Source: Ensifer sp. LCM 4579 (lineage in GTDB: Bacteria > Pseudomonadota > Alphaproteobacteria > Rhizobiales > Rhizobiaceae). From it: DNA of 64,000 nt. Location of the stretch: positions 290,339 to 354,338 of the forward strand of contig NZ_MDDV01000002.1 in assembly GCF_001854885.1 (NCBI RefSeq), in the 5' to 3' direction. This document shows, one piece after another, positions 1-9,633 of the stretch. Numbering within the stretch: the stretch's first letter is position 1; every line of letters begins with the position of its first letter. A program made the translations under genes and the position numbers. Under the pieces are notes generated by a model. The model was given only the letters and a program-made list of their open reading frames with translations. It searched no databases and was not told where the DNA came from.

Positions 1-405
1 GGTCGATGCACCGGTCGCCATATTGCGGGTATATTGCTCGTGGCCGGGCGTATCGGCGACGATGAAGGAGCGCTTGTCGGTCGAGAAATAGCGATAGGCG
101 ACGTCGATGGTGATGCCCTGTTCGCGCTCGGCTTGCAGCCCGTCGAGCAGCAGCGCGAAATCGGGCAGGCCGAGATCGTTCTGCTTGCCGCTGGAATCGC
201 GCTGCAGGCTTGCCGCCTGGTCTTCCTTGACCGCCTTTGTGTCCCAAAGCAGGCGACCGATCAGCGTCGACTTGCCGTCGTCGACGCTCCCGCAGGTAAT
301 GAGGCGCAACGGCCGGGAATCACGAGTGGCCCGCGCCGGTTCCTGTGAGGGGAGGGCAACGGCGATTTCGTCCAGGGCTGCGTTTGCTACTGCCGGTGCA
401 GTCAT
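1..405 (-). CDS. cysN: Sulfate adenylyltransferase subunit 1 (CysN), N-terminal part, cut by window edge
   Basis: The visible 135 codons are the N-terminal GTPase domain of the large ATP-sulfurylase subunit, which couples GTP hydrolysis to formation of adenylyl sulfate (APS) from sulfate and ATP. The P-loop GSVDDGKST is at about residues 39-47 and the G3 motif DTPGHEQY near residue 119. In full-length rhizobial CysN/NodQ an APS-kinase domain often follows, but that part lies outside the window. The ATG shares one base with the cysD stop (TGATG), so the two are translationally coupled. Family and neighbours make the call firm; whether the kinase domain is present cannot be seen. Confidence 0.95.
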   Translation of the reverse strand, partial: MTAPAVANAALDEIAVALPSQEPARATRDSRPLRLITCGSVDDGKSTLIGRLLWDTKAVKEDQAASLQRDSSGKQNDLGLPDFALLLDGLQAEREQGITIDVAYRYFSTDKRSFIVADTPGHEQYTRNMATGAST

Positions 406-1358
406 CAGAAATATCCTTCGCGTTTCTTCTTTTCCATCGAGCCGGCCTGGTCGCGGTCGATCGCGCGGCCCTGGCGTTCAGAGACGGTCGCGGTTTCAAG
501 TTCGGAAATGATGTCGTCGAGCGTCGTGGCGTTGGAGCGGATCGCACCCGTGAGCGGGAAGCAGCCGAGCGTGCGGAAGCGGATGACCTCTTCGCGCTTT
601 GTCTCCCCCGGAAGCAGTTCGAGGCGCGGATCCTCGGCAAGGATCATCATGCCGTCACGTTCGACGATCGGCCGCTTCTCGGCGAAATAGAGCGGAACGA
701 TCGGGATTTCTTCCGCCTGGATGTAGCGCCAGATGTCGACCTCGGTCCAGTTGGAGAGCGGGAAGGCGCGAACGCTCTCGCCCTTGCGAATCATGCCGTT
801 ATAGACATTCCAGAGTTCCGGGCGCTGGTTGCGCGGATCCCAGCGGTGGTCCGGCGTGCGGAAGGAATAGATGCGCTCCTTGGCGCGGCTCGCTTCCTCG
901 TCGCGGCGCGCGCCACCAAAGGCGGCGTCATATTGGCCGGCATCGAGCGCCTGGCGCAGGGCTTCGGTCTTCATGATGTCGGTATAGAGCGCCGAACCGT
1001 GCGTGAACGGTGTGACGTTTTCGACGGCGCCGCGCGGATTGGTATGGACGACGAGGTCGAGGTCGTACTGCTCCACCATCGCGTCGCGGAAAGCGATCAT
1101 CTCGCGGAACTTCCAGCCCGTATCGATATGCAGAAGCGGGAAGGGCACGCGGCCGGGGTAGAAGGCCTTGCGCGCCAGGTGCAGGAGCACGGAGGAATCC
1201 TTGCCGATCGAATAGAGCATCACCGGACGCTCGAATTCGGCGGCGACCTCACGGAAGATGTGGATCGCTTCGTTTTCCAGCGCCTTCAGATGCGGGTCCA
1301 GCGGCGGCTTGGTGCTCTGCGGGTTGTGCAATTCCGTTTCCGGATGAGTGTGGGGCAT
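405..1358 (-). CDS. cysD: Sulfate adenylyltransferase subunit 2 (CysD)
   Basis: 317 residues, the normal length of CysD, the PP-loop ATP-pyrophosphatase subunit that adenylates sulfate in complex with CysN. The nucleotide-binding signature [12 protein letters not shown] lies at about residues 50-61. I start at the ATG giving [10 protein letters not shown]: an open frame continues upstream to 1499, but it overlaps the end of cysH and its extra sequence is not CysD-like. The order cysH-cysD-cysN on one strand, with 50 bases between cysH and cysD and a one-base overlap with cysN, marks an assimilatory sulfate-reduction operon. Confidence 0.95.
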   Translation of the reverse strand: MPHTHPETELHNPQSTKPPLDPHLKALENEAIHIFREVAAEFERPVMLYSIGKDSSVLLHLARKAFYPGRVPFPLLHIDTGWKFREMIAFRDAMVEQYDLDLVVHTNPRGAVENVTPFTHGSALYTDIMKTEALRQALDAGQYDAAFGGARRDEEASRAKERIYSFRTPDHRWDPRNQRPELWNVYNGMIRKGESVRAFPLSNWTEVDIWRYIQAEEIPIVPLYFAEKRPIVERDGMMILAEDPRLELLPGETKREEVIRFRTLGCFPLTGAIRSNATTLDDIISELETATVSERQGRAIDRDQAGSMEKKKREGYF

Positions 1359-1408
1359 TTCGAACTCCGGGGAGGATCTATTTGTCTTCTTGATGCGGTG
1401 CCTGGCCC

Positions 1409-2164
1409 TCAGGCGGCACCGCTTGCATTCGGGATGATGGATGAAGCCGCTTCCGCGACGTGCAGACCGCATTCGCGCTTCTCGTCGTTTTCCCACCACC
1501 AGCGACCGGCGCGCTCGGGCTCGCCGGGCTTGATGGCGCGCGTGCAGGGCTCGCAGCCGATCGATGGGTAGCCGCGGCTGTGCAGCGGATTGACCGGAAT
1601 GGCCTCGGCCGCGACATGGGCGTGGATCGCGTCGATGTCCCAGTCGGCAAGCGGGTTGACCTTGATCAACCCCCGCTCGAGGTCAGCTTCGGCGAAGGGC
1701 GTGGTGGCGCGGTTGCCCGATTGGCCGCGGCGGAGCCCGGTGATCCAAAAGCTTGCCCCTTCAAGCGCGCGCGAAAGCGGCTTCAGCTTGCGCACGCCGC
1801 AACAGGCGTGCCGGGCTTCGACGCTCTCGTAGAAGCCGTTCATGCCATATCGGGCCACATAGGCGTCGATGTCGGCCTTTTCCGGGTGGAAGCGTCTGAT
1901 CGCGATGCCGTAGGTTTCCTCGGTCTCGCCGATCAGCGCGACCGTTTCGGGGAAGAGACGGCCGGTCTCGAGAGTGACGACATCGATGTCGAGGCGATTG
2001 CTGCCGATGGCGGCGGTGATGACCTGGTCCTCGATCCCGAGCGAGGTCGTGAAGACGACACGGCCTTCGAGACCGGCGACGCGCGCCAGCCGCCCGGCAA
2101 GATCCAGGGTTCCCAGCTCTTCGTTCAGCGCTTGCGCCTTGGTTTCGAGGGATTGCGTGGTCAT
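1409..2164 (-). CDS. cysH: Adenylyl-sulfate (APS) reductase, CysH family
   Basis: 251 residues. Reduces adenylyl sulfate to sulfite with thioredoxin-type electrons. The paired cysteines CCGVRK (about residue 121) and CEPC (about residue 205), which bind a [4Fe-4S] cluster, are present; in this family they distinguish APS reductases (plant/rhizobial type) from the cluster-free PAPS reductases of enterics. The nucleophilic cysteine sits in the C-terminal RECGLH. I start at MTTQSLE because AGGATCGAG lies just upstream; another ATG six codons further upstream has no such site. First gene of the cysHDN operon, so its promoter should lie within 2165-2315. Confidence 0.93.
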   Translation of the reverse strand: MTTQSLETKAQALNEELGTLDLAGRLARVAGLEGRVVFTTSLGIEDQVITAAIGSNRLDIDVVTLETGRLFPETVALIGETEETYGIAIRRFHPEKADIDAYVARYGMNGFYESVEARHACCGVRKLKPLSRALEGASFWITGLRRGQSGNRATTPFAEADLERGLIKVNPLADWDIDAIHAHVAAEAIPVNPLHSRGYPSIGCEPCTRAIKPGEPERAGRWWWENDEKRECGLHVAEAASSIIPNASGAA

Positions 2165-2315
2165 GGCTCGATCCTGTTCCATTGAGCACGGAATATCGCA
2201 GCCGTTCGTGACGAAGGACAGAAATAGCGGTTTCTAAAGCTCCGCTATCGGAGCAAATATCTCTCTGATCGCCGAAAGCCTTGAAAAAAGGCGTCCGGCG
2301 ACCGGGACCCTGCCG

Positions 2316-3668
2316 TCATTGCGTGGGGGCCTGGGTTTTGGCGCCGCTTCGGCGCAGCAGGATGCTCTGCGCGACGAAGGTCCGCGAAAGGCCGTGATAG
2401 AGCGGCTCGGGTGCAATCAGCCGCGATGTGACATAGCCGAGCATAGAGGCGGCCATCAGCGGGATGACGCCCTGGTGATTACCGGTCATTTCCATGATGA
2501 TGACGAAGGCCGTCATCGGTGCCTGGACGATTCCGGCGAAGTAGCCGGCCATGCCGAGCACGGCACCGAGCGCGATGCTCGTCCCGAGGAGCGAACTCAA
2601 GCTGCTGCCGAGGCCGGCGCCGATGGCAAGGGACGGTGCGAAAATGCCGCCCGGAATGCCGGAGATCATCGCCGCGAAGCCTGCGAGCAGTTTGCCGATG
2701 AAGAAGAAGAAGGGCAGGGGCTCGCCGCCAACGGCGGCATGGGCCTGCTCGTAGCCCGTCCCGAAGGTGGCGCCGCCCGAAATGACGCCGATTACGGCGG
2801 TGGCAAGACCGCAGCCGCCGGCGAGCATCAGCATGCGTTTCAGCGGCTCGGGCTGGGCCCAGCGGCGGATGCGCCGCGTCAGCCGGAGGCTTGCAACGCT
2901 GAATCCCGCACCCAGCATGCCGCCGCCGACGCCACAGGCGGCGATGAGCAGAAAGTCCCGGGCGCCGCTTGCCGTCACCGAAGCGGTGCCGAAATAGGTG
3001 TAGTTTCCCGAAAGGCCGAGCGCTGCGAGGCCCGACAGGATGACGGCCGTCAGCACAAGTCCATTGGCGCGGGATTCGTAAGTCCGGCTCATCTCCTCGA
3101 TCGCGAAGACGATACCTGCAAGCGGCGTGTTGAAGGCGGCCGCGATGCCGGCGGCGGAGCCGGCAAGGATCAGGCCGCGCGCCTGCGCCATGCCGCCCCA
3201 GCGGGCGGCCTGCAGCATGATCGAGGCGCCGACCTGGACAGTCGGCCCTTCGCGCCCGATCGAGGCCCCACCGAAAAGACCGAGTACCGTCAGCAAAATC
3301 TTCCCCAAAGCAAGCCGCAGCGACAGGAGCCTCGCACGGTCCTGCGCCCCGTGGAGCTTGCGCGCGGCGATCGCCTGCGGAATGCCGCTGCCTTGCGCAT
3401 TCGGAAAAAAGCGGATGGCGAGCCAGGCCGAAAGCACAAAGACGGCCGGCGTCAACAGAAGCGGCAGCAGGAAGCTCCATCGGCCGCTCTCCGTCAGCCC
3501 GTGAAACGCGTGCTGCGCCCAATCGGCGAATTTGGCGAAGACGACGCTGATGACCCCGATCGCGATGGCCCCTGCCCAGAAGACGAGTCTCGGCCGCCAG
3601 ACGTCATAGGAGCCCCATAGGACCTTGGAACGGCGGAACAGCTTGGATTTCATGTAGGTGGAAGGCAT
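2316..3668 (-). CDS. ClC-type chloride channel / H+-Cl- exchanger
   Basis: 450-residue polytopic membrane protein of the ClC family. The selectivity-filter signature GSGIP is at residues 93-97 and GREGP at 138-142; the glutamate of GREGP is the gating glutamate. A third signature, GGIFAPSLAIGAG, lies in the C-terminal half. Length fits the bacterial core without cytoplasmic CBS domains, and the C-terminus ends soon after the last membrane helix. Whether it is a channel or a proton-coupled exchanger is not decided here. Transcribed alone; divergent from the 3880 gene and 151 bases upstream of the cysH start. Confidence 0.9.
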   Translation of the reverse strand: MPSTYMKSKLFRRSKVLWGSYDVWRPRLVFWAGAIAIGVISVVFAKFADWAQHAFHGLTESGRWSFLLPLLLTPAVFVLSAWLAIRFFPNAQGSGIPQAIAARKLHGAQDRARLLSLRLALGKILLTVLGLFGGASIGREGPTVQVGASIMLQAARWGGMAQARGLILAGSAAGIAAAFNTPLAGIVFAIEEMSRTYESRANGLVLTAVILSGLAALGLSGNYTYFGTASVTASGARDFLLIAACGVGGGMLGAGFSVASLRLTRRIRRWAQPEPLKRMLMLAGGCGLATAVIGVISGGATFGTGYEQAHAAVGGEPLPFFFFIGKLLAGFAAMISGIPGGIFAPSLAIGAGLGSSLSSLLGTSIALGAVLGMAGYFAGIVQAPMTAFVIIMEMTGNHQGVIPLMAASMLGYVTSRLIAPEPLYHGLSRTFVAQSILLRRSGAKTQAPTQ

Positions 3669-3879
3669 GCCGCCTTCTTAGCGGCGATCTTCGCCAAGCA
3701 CAAATCCGAGATGCCGCATTCGGGCCGGCGAGGGCGATTGGTGGGGAGGCGTGGCGCAAGGTCCACACCTATTTCGTGCCGCCGGAGGGCGCCTCGCGTT
3801 CAACAATCGGTGAGCCTGCTGTTCTTCTCTCGGCCGCGCTCCACGTTCAGGACATCAATCTGAACAGGGGAGGAAAGGC

Positions 3880-4257
3880 ATGTCGTCGTCACGCATTCCC
3901 ATAGCCGGCTTGCTCGGCCTGCTCCTGGTCTCGGGAGCCTATGCCCATCACGGTTGGTCCTGGGCGGTTGCCGACCAGGTCGAGCTTTCAGGCGTCATCC
4001 GCGAAATCTCCATGGCGCCGCCCCACCCGACGCTGCGGGTGGAGACGGAAAATGACGGCGTCTGGCGCGTGGAACTCGGCAATCCGCGGCTCACCCAACG
4101 TTCGGGCTTCGTCGAAGGCGCCGCGAAGGTCGGCGATCCGATCGTGGTGCTCGGCAATCGCTCTCTCGACCCGAACGAGAAGCGGATGAAAGCGGTGCGG
4201 ATCACCGTCGCCGGCAAGGTCTATGACATCTATCCGGATCGGATCCAGACGAACTGA
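3880..4257 (+). CDS. Exported small protein, DUF6152-like
   Basis: 125 residues: a signal peptide (about 1-22, ending AYAHHGW) and a small beta-rich domain. The HHGW just after the cleavage site and the PHPTLRVE segment match what I recall of DUF6152 proteins, which are periplasmic, of unknown function, and sometimes found in copper or redox loci. GGGAGGAAAGGC lies directly upstream of the ATG. The stop codon shares one base with the ATG of the next membrane protein (TGATG), so the two are probably co-translated and may act together. Metal binding by the N-terminal His pair is only a guess. Confidence 0.75.
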   Translation: MSSSRIPIAGLLGLLLVSGAYAHHGWSWAVADQVELSGVIREISMAPPHPTLRVETENDGVWRVELGNPRLTQRSGFVEGAAKVGDPIVVLGNRSLDPNEKRMKAVRITVAGKVYDIYPDRIQTN

Positions 4258-4742
4258 TGGATGCGGTGGCGGCATTGGAGTGGATCGAAGGGCTGCCGTT
4301 CGCCGTCGCGCTCCGGCGCTCCGCAACGCTCTATATCTTCGTGAACGCCGCCCACATCCTGTCGATCGGGATCATCATCGGCGCGATCCTGCCGCTGGAC
4401 CTGAGGCTCTTGGGTGCAATCCGGGCAGTTCCGGTCGCGGTGATCGGACCGTTCCTGTCGCGCGCCGCAGCCGTTGGCGTCGCGCTGGCGATCGCCACCG
4501 GCTTCTGCCTCTTCAGCGTCAATCCGCTTGAATATGCCGGCAATGCAGCGTTTCTGACCAAAATGTCGCTGCTCGCTCTCGGCGTCGCCAATGCGAGCCT
4601 ATTGCACCTCACGCCGCAATGGCGCGCCGCCGTGAAAGGCGGACCGCTTTCCTTGCGGGTCCGCCTTTCGGGCTTGCTTTCGCTGGCGATCTGGACCGGG
4701 GCGGTTGTTGCCGGCCGCTGGATCGGGTTCCTCTTGGAGTAA
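4257..4742 (+). CDS. Small integral membrane protein, DUF6644-like
   Basis: 161 residues with four hydrophobic segments (about 22-50, 57-80, 90-115 and 135-160), probably a four-helix inner-membrane protein. It resembles the DUF2214/DUF6644 group found beside DUF6152 proteins, though I cannot separate these families without a profile search. Coupled to the upstream exported protein by a one-base start/stop overlap. It converges on betA with two bases between the stop codons. The coding region contains a perfect 11-bp inverted repeat at 4635-4668 that could act as a hairpin in either transcript. Confidence 0.65.
   Translation: MDAVAALEWIEGLPFAVALRRSATLYIFVNAAHILSIGIIIGAILPLDLRLLGAIRAVPVAVIGPFLSRAAAVGVALAIATGFCLFSVNPLEYAGNAAFLTKMSLLALGVANASLLHLTPQWRAAVKGGPLSLRVRLSGLLSLAIWTGAVVAGRWIGFLLE
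4635..4668. repeat. Perfect 11-bp inverted repeat inside a coding region
   Basis: AAAGGCGGACC (4635-4645) and GGTCCGCCTTT (4658-4668) flank a 12-nt loop. It encodes part of the last loop of the DUF6644-like protein and lies about 80 bases before the convergent betA end. It has terminator-like stem strength but only a short T run. A role as terminator for betA transcripts reading through is possible but unproven. Confidence 0.6.
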
Positions 4743-4744
4743 AA

Positions 4745-6394
4745 TCACCGGTCACTGACCGCCCAGCGCGGATTGATCCAGGGCTCCTGGTTGGAGCGGG
4801 CCAGCGGCTGCTTGCCGAGGATATGGTCGGCCGCCTTCTCGCCGGTCATGATCGAAGGGCCGTTGAGATTGCCATAGGTGATGTGCGGGAAAACCGAAGA
4901 ATCGGCGACGCGCAGGCCGTCGACGCCGATTACCCGCGTTTCCGGATCGACGACGGCCATCGGATCGTCCTTCGAGCCCATCTTGCAGGTGCCACAGGGG
5001 TGATAAGCGCTTTCCAGGTGCTCGCGCAGAAAGGCGTCGATCTCCTCGTCCGTCTGCACGTTCTCGCCCGGCTGGATTTCCGGCCCGCGATAGAGGTCGA
5101 AGGCCTTCTGACTGAAGATTTCGCGCGTGAGCCGCACGCAGTGACGGAATTTCTCCCAGTCCTCCGGATGGCTCATGTAGTTGAAGCGGATCACCGGATC
5201 GGCCTTCGGCTCGGAGGAGCGAAGGGTCACGGCGCCGCGCGATTTCGACAGGTTATAGCCGACATGCACCTGGAAGCCGTGCGAATTCGCCGCTGCCTTG
5301 CCGTCATAGCTGATCGCCACCGGCAGGAAGTGGTACTGGATATCGGGCTGCTTGACACCGGGCGCGGAGCGCAGGAAGGCGCAGGCTTCGAACTGGTTGG
5401 AAATGCCGAGGCCTGACTTGAAGAACATCCATTGCGCACCGGCGACACCCTGCCAGAACCACGGCAGCCAGGAATAAAGCGAGACCGGCTTGGTGCTGAT
5501 CTGCTGGAAATAGAACTCCATGTGGTCCTGCAGGTTCTGGCCGACGCCCGGACGGTCGAGCTTCACCTCGATGCCCATCTCCTTCAGATGATCGGCCGGG
5601 CCGATGCCGGAGAGCATCAGAAGCTTCGGCGAGTTGAAGGAGGAGGCGGAGACGATCACTTCGCGATTGGCCTTGACTACTTCTATGCGGCCGCCGCGCT
5701 CGATCTCGACGCCGGTGGCCCGGCCGTTCTCGATCACGACCTTGCGGGCGAAGCAGCGAACGAGTTCGACGTTCGGGCGCTTCAGCGCCGGCTTCAGATA
5801 GGCGGACGCCGCCGACCAGCGCCGGCCTTTCCACGTCGTCTGTTCCATCAGCCCGAAACCTTCCTGCTTCGAGCCGTTGTAATCCTTCGTCAGTTCGAAC
5901 CCGGCCTGCTTTCCGGCTTCGATGAAGGCGTGGAAGAGCGGGTTCTTGACCGGGCCGCGCTGGACATGCAGCGGCCCGTCGGTGCCGCGCCAGCCCTCCT
6001 CTCCGCCGTGCGAGGTCTCCATCCGCTTGAAATAGGGCAGCACGTCCGCATAGGCCCATCCCTGGGCGCCGAGTTCTTCCCAGCGGTTGAAGTCTTCCGC
6101 GTGCCCGCGCACATAGACCATGCCGTTGATCGAGGAGGAGCCGCCGATCACCTTGCCGCGCGGTGCGGTGATGCGCCGGTTGTTCAGCCGCGGCTCCGGC
6201 TCCGAAAGATAGCCCCAATTGTAGCGGTTCATGCTCATCGGCCAGGCAAGTGCTGCCGGCATCTGGATGAACGGACCGATGTCGGTGCCACCGAACTCCA
6301 GCACGATGACCGAATGCTTGCCGTCTTCCGACAGGCGATAGGCGAGCGCCGAGCCTGCCGAACCGGAACCGATGATGACGAAATCTGCCTGCAT
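4745..6394 (-). CDS. betA: Choline dehydrogenase BetA (GMC oxidoreductase)
   Basis: 549 residues, the usual BetA length. A membrane-associated FAD flavoprotein that oxidises choline to betaine aldehyde, and can go on to glycine betaine. The FAD-binding dinucleotide fold [10 protein letters not shown] is at residues 9-18, the GMC signature [18 protein letters not shown] at about residues 80-97, and the second GMC signature [16 protein letters not shown] at about residue 251. The catalytic His appears in [13 protein letters not shown] near the C-terminus. Third gene of betI-betB-betA, separated from betB by a 255-bp RIME mosaic, so read-through depends on those hairpins. Confidence 0.95.
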   Translation of the reverse strand: MQADFVIIGSGSAGSALAYRLSEDGKHSVIVLEFGGTDIGPFIQMPAALAWPMSMNRYNWGYLSEPEPRLNNRRITAPRGKVIGGSSSINGMVYVRGHAEDFNRWEELGAQGWAYADVLPYFKRMETSHGGEEGWRGTDGPLHVQRGPVKNPLFHAFIEAGKQAGFELTKDYNGSKQEGFGLMEQTTWKGRRWSAASAYLKPALKRPNVELVRCFARKVVIENGRATGVEIERGGRIEVVKANREVIVSASSFNSPKLLMLSGIGPADHLKEMGIEVKLDRPGVGQNLQDHMEFYFQQISTKPVSLYSWLPWFWQGVAGAQWMFFKSGLGISNQFEACAFLRSAPGVKQPDIQYHFLPVAISYDGKAAANSHGFQVHVGYNLSKSRGAVTLRSSEPKADPVIRFNYMSHPEDWEKFRHCVRLTREIFSQKAFDLYRGPEIQPGENVQTDEEIDAFLREHLESAYHPCGTCKMGSKDDPMAVVDPETRVIGVDGLRVADSSVFPHITYGNLNGPSIMTGEKAADHILGKQPLARSNQEPWINPRWAVSDR

Positions 6395-6429
6395 GCGCGT
6401 GTCTTTCTTCTACGTAGATGCTGCCGGTG

Positions 6430-6648
6430 TGCCCCTCATTCGGCTGCCCGTCCTCCGCAGCAGCTGCGCTGCAGCTGCTGAGGGTGGACCGCCACCTTCT
6501 CCCCGCTTGCGGGGAGAAAGGACCGTGCTGCGACGTTTCCGCCCCTCTTCCGCCTGTCTGGAGAGGGGCCTTGCCGCGCTCAGTCCCCTCTCCCCGCGAG
6601 CGGGGACAGGGCTAGTCCTCGGGTTAAACCCGAGGAGAGGGGCAAACT
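6430..6648. repeat. RIME-type palindromic mosaic between betB and betA
   Basis: The betB-betA gap holds several adjoining palindromes: CAGCAGCTGC/GCAGCTGCTG (6458-6480), a CTTCTCCCCGC...GCGGGGAGAA stem near 6497-6518, a CCCCTCT...AGAGGGG stem near 6542-6573, CCCCTCTCCCCGC...GCGGGGACAGGG near 6587-6612, and TCCTCGGGTT/AACCCGAGGA (6616-6636). This vocabulary is that of the Rhizobium-specific intergenic mosaic elements (RIME). Sitting inside an operon, it may process or attenuate the betB-betA message. Confidence 0.8.
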
Positions 6649-6649
6649 C

Positions 6650-8113
6650 TCAATACGGCGCCTCGACCGGGCCCATGCCGACATAGACGGTCTTGAGCTC
6701 GGTATAGTGGTCGAGCGCCGCGACCGAGTTCTCCCGACCGAAGCCGGATTGCTTCGATCCGCCGAAGGGGATCTCGACCGGGCAGAGATTATACGTGTTG
6801 ATCCAGAGCGTGCCGGCCTCAAGTCGGTCGACGACGCGGTGGGCGCGCGTGAGGTCGGCGGTGAAGACGCCGGCCGAGAGGCCGAATTCGGTCGCGTTCG
6901 CCCGGGCGACGACCTCCGCCTCGTCGTCGAAATCCAGCACGCACATGACCGGGCCGAAGATTTCCTCGCGCGCGATCGTCATCCCGTCGGTGACGTCGGC
7001 AAAGACCGTCGGCTGGATATAGGTGCCTTCGCCGCTCACATGGTTTGGAATGCCGCCGCCGGTCAGGAGCCTTGCGCCTTCCGCCTTGCCCTTTTCGATA
7101 TAGGAGAAGACCTTGTCGCGCTGAGCCTTGGAGACCATCGGCCCGAGCTGCGTCGCCTCGTCCATCGGGTCGCCGATGACGATCGCCTCGGTGCGTTCCT
7201 TCAACCGCGACAGGAAGGCGTCCTTGATCTTCTTCTGCACGAACACCCGGGTTCCGTTCGAGCAGACCTGGCCGGTCGAGTAGAAGTTGCCGAGCATGGC
7301 GCCGCCGATCGCGCTTTCGAGATCGGCATCGTCGAAGACGATCAGCGGCGATTTGCCGCCGAGTTCCATGGTGACGTGCTTGAGTTCGGCCGCAGCGGCG
7401 CCCGCCACTCGTCTGCCCGTCGGCACCGAACCGGTGAGCGACACCTTGGCGACATCCGGGTGATTGACGAGCAGCGGACCCGTCGATCGGTCGCCCTGGA
7501 TGACGTTGAAGAGCCCCTTGGGCAGGCCCGCCTCGATCAGGATCTCGGCGATCTTCAGCGCGCCGAGCGGTGTGTTCTCCGACGGCTTGAAAACCATGGC
7601 ATTGCCGGCGACAAGCGCCGGCGCACCCTTCCAGCAGGCGATCTGCTGCGGATAGTTCCAGGCGCCGATGCCGACGCAGACGCCGAGCGGCACGCGCTTG
7701 GTATAGGCAAAGTCCTGCCCAAGCGGGATATAGGCGCCGTTGAGCGCGGCGGGCGCGACGCCGCCGAAGAATTCGAGGCTGTCCGCGCCGGACGTGGGAT
7801 CGGCGACGATCGTCTCCTGGATAGGCTTGCCGGTGTCGAGCGTTTCGAGCTCGGAAAGCTCGCGGTTGCGCTCGCGCATGATCTCGGCGGCACGCTTGAG
7901 GATGCGGCCGCGCGCCGTCGGGCTCATCGCCGCCCATTCCGGCTGCGCCCGCTTGGCGGCGGCGATCGCCTTTTCGACGATAGCCGGCGTCGCGGCGTGC
8001 AGCCGCGCAATCACCTCGCCCGTCGCCGGATAGATGCTCTCGATCACCGTGCCGGCGGCGTCCTCGACATATTCGCCGTCGATGAAGTGCGAGGCTTTTG
8101 GTTGGGCTCTCAT
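6650..8113 (-). CDS. betB: Betaine aldehyde dehydrogenase BetB
   Basis: 487 residues. NAD(P)-dependent aldehyde dehydrogenase that converts betaine aldehyde to the osmoprotectant glycine betaine. The catalytic Glu motif [10 protein letters not shown] (about 250-259) and catalytic Cys in [14 protein letters not shown] (about residue 286) are present. I use the ATG giving [13 protein letters not shown]; the upstream extension to 8179 is arginine-rich, unlike the family, and runs almost into betI. betI ends 87 bases upstream. In the Sinorhizobium meliloti betICBA operon a choline sulfatase gene (betC) lies between betI and betB; it is absent here. Confidence 0.95.
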   Translation of the reverse strand: MRAQPKASHFIDGEYVEDAAGTVIESIYPATGEVIARLHAATPAIVEKAIAAAKRAQPEWAAMSPTARGRILKRAAEIMRERNRELSELETLDTGKPIQETIVADPTSGADSLEFFGGVAPAALNGAYIPLGQDFAYTKRVPLGVCVGIGAWNYPQQIACWKGAPALVAGNAMVFKPSENTPLGALKIAEILIEAGLPKGLFNVIQGDRSTGPLLVNHPDVAKVSLTGSVPTGRRVAGAAAAELKHVTMELGGKSPLIVFDDADLESAIGGAMLGNFYSTGQVCSNGTRVFVQKKIKDAFLSRLKERTEAIVIGDPMDEATQLGPMVSKAQRDKVFSYIEKGKAEGARLLTGGGIPNHVSGEGTYIQPTVFADVTDGMTIAREEIFGPVMCVLDFDDEAEVVARANATEFGLSAGVFTADLTRAHRVVDRLEAGTLWINTYNLCPVEIPFGGSKQSGFGRENSVAALDHYTELKTVYVGMGPVEAPY

Positions 8114-8200
8114 ATAATTCTCCCGCGGATAGCGTTTGGATTCGAATTTGCGTTTCAGCGTCTCTGTTCTGCGCCTCACGAGGCCGAGGCGCTGGCCTCC

Positions 8201-8788
8201 TCACCCTCCATTCGCCCGCAAATGCGCGTTCACGTAATCTTCCGTCAGCGCGATCGAGGCCTCGATGCTGATCGGCGCCGATTTCAGGCTTTGCCGGATG
8301 TAAAGCCCGTCGATCATGGCAGCCGCCCCTTCGGCGATGCGCTCCGCGTCATCTGCGGGGCAAAGCGCCCTCAAACTTGCGAGGAGGTTGGAGCGCAGCC
8401 GCCGCGCATAGATGACGAGCAGCCGGCGAACGTCTTCGGAGCGCTGCGCCTCGGAATAGAAAGCGAGCCAGGCGGCCACCGTCTCCGGCGCGAATTGATC
8501 GGCCCGGAAGCTGACGCGGATGAGCGCGCTCACCTTTTCGCGCGGCGTTCGCGCCGCCTTGACTGCGGCGACGGCATCCTGGCGCAATTGACCGAGCAGG
8601 CTTCGGATCGTCGCGATCAGCAATTGCTCCTTGCTGCCGAAATAGTGATGCGCGAGCGCCGGCGAGACGCCCGCCGTCCGGGCGATCTCGGACATCGTCA
8701 CGGCCAGCGTGCCCTGCCCGCCGATCACGCGCAGCGCTGCATCGACCAGCGCCTTGCGACGCACCGGTTCCATCCCGACCTTCGGCAT
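8201..8788 (-). CDS. betI: Choline-responsive repressor BetI (TetR family)
   Basis: 195 residues: TetR-type helix-turn-helix at about residues 28-50 (TMSEIARTAGVSPALAHHYFGSKEQLL) followed by the ligand/dimer domain. BetI represses bet genes and is relieved by choline. First gene of the betI-betB-betA set. Thirty-four bases upstream of the start is a perfect 8-bp inverted repeat (8822-8841) that is the obvious autoregulatory operator. Full-length and typical; the call rests on sequence resemblance and on position next to betB and betA. Confidence 0.93.
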   Translation of the reverse strand: MPKVGMEPVRRKALVDAALRVIGGQGTLAVTMSEIARTAGVSPALAHHYFGSKEQLLIATIRSLLGQLRQDAVAAVKAARTPREKVSALIRVSFRADQFAPETVAAWLAFYSEAQRSEDVRRLLVIYARRLRSNLLASLRALCPADDAERIAEGAAAMIDGLYIRQSLKSAPISIEASIALTEDYVNAHLRANGG

Positions 8789-8821
8789 CCAAAAACTCCC
8801 TTGACGATCATCAGCTTATTT

Positions 8822-8841
8822 TTGATTGACTCATCAATCAA
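8822..8841. promoter_or_regulatory. Candidate BetI operator
   Basis: TTGATTGA-CTCA-TCAATCAA: perfect 8-bp arms with a 4-base centre, in an AT-rich patch directly upstream of betI. BetI sites in other bacteria are dyads with similar TTGATTG/CAATCAA ends (from memory). The site lies between betI and the divergent HdeD-like gene, so it could affect both. Confidence 0.6.
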
Positions 8842-8934
8842 TAAAAATCTTGCGTCATTCCGCTTTCTTTTTGCCCGGAAATCCGGCTCAATCACGGGAT
8901 AGTGCACGCACAACTGCCGGTCTGGAGGTTGAAG

Positions 8935-9486
8935 ATGGCGGCCAACAGATTTGAAGCTGGAGACGCGGAAAACGTTGCAGGAAAATGGGCATGGTTCGTC
9001 GCACTGGGTGTGCTTCTGATCATGGCCGGCGGTATTGCCTTCGGTAATCTGCTGATGGCGACTGTTGCCTCCGTCTACTATGTCGGCGTCATCATGCTGA
9101 TCGGCGGCTTGCTCAATCTCGGCCAAGCCTTCCGAGTCAAGGATTGGGGAGGCTTCTTCTACTGGATGCTGAGCGGGGCCTTCTATGCGGCGGCAGGATT
9201 CCTTACCTTCGTCAATCCGCTGCTCGCCTCCTCGGTGCTGACCCTTCTGCTGGCGATCGCGCTGATCGCAGCCGGCGCTTTCCGTGTCTGGGTCGGTTAT
9301 AGGCTCAACCCCCTTGCAGGCTGGGGTTGGGTCCTGATCGGCGGCCTGATCACCCTCGTGACCGGTCTCGTCATTGCCGCCGGCTGGCCGGTCGACAGCC
9401 TCTGGATACTGGGCCTGTTGCTGTCGATCGATCTCGTCATGCAGGGACTCGCGCTCATCGCTTTCGGTGTGCTTGTGAAAAGCTAG
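8935..9486 (+). CDS. HdeD-family membrane protein
   Basis: 183 residues with six predicted transmembrane helices (about 18-38, 42-62, 72-92, 97-117, 128-148, 154-178), the HdeD/DUF308 architecture known from an acid-resistance membrane protein of E. coli. I start at MAANRF because GGAGG (8924-8928) sits seven bases ahead; the longer frame from 8902 has no such site. Transcribed divergently from betI, from a region that includes the BetI operator candidate. A stress role is suggested by the family only. Confidence 0.8.
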   Translation: MAANRFEAGDAENVAGKWAWFVALGVLLIMAGGIAFGNLLMATVASVYYVGVIMLIGGLLNLGQAFRVKDWGGFFYWMLSGAFYAAAGFLTFVNPLLASSVLTLLLAIALIAAGAFRVWVGYRLNPLAGWGWVLIGGLITLVTGLVIAAGWPVDSLWILGLLLSIDLVMQGLALIAFGVLVKS

Positions 9487-9633
9487 CCTGCCATGCGATC
9501 GTTGAGCGTTGGCGATGTCCTGCCCACCATTCGGCGTTGCGTTTCACAAAACCTTCACATTCGCGAAAGACTTCTTTGACGCTTGCCCTCGATGCTGGTG
9601 GACGGTCCGACCCGTCCCATCCTGGAGCCCGGC

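Noticed and set aside
345-1571. A 408-codon plus-strand frame across cysN/cysD
   Set aside because: Antisense shadow of cysD; the real proteins on the minus strand are unmistakable.
8822-8841. Possible FNR/FixK box at the betI dyad
   Set aside because: TTGAT and ATCAA here are not at N4 spacing; the symmetric 8-bp dyad fits a TetR-type (BetI) site better.
9500-9600. Upstream start of the EAL protein at 9583
   Set aside because: The start at 9634 has GGAG at the correct distance and family similarity begins there; the extra 17 residues lack support.
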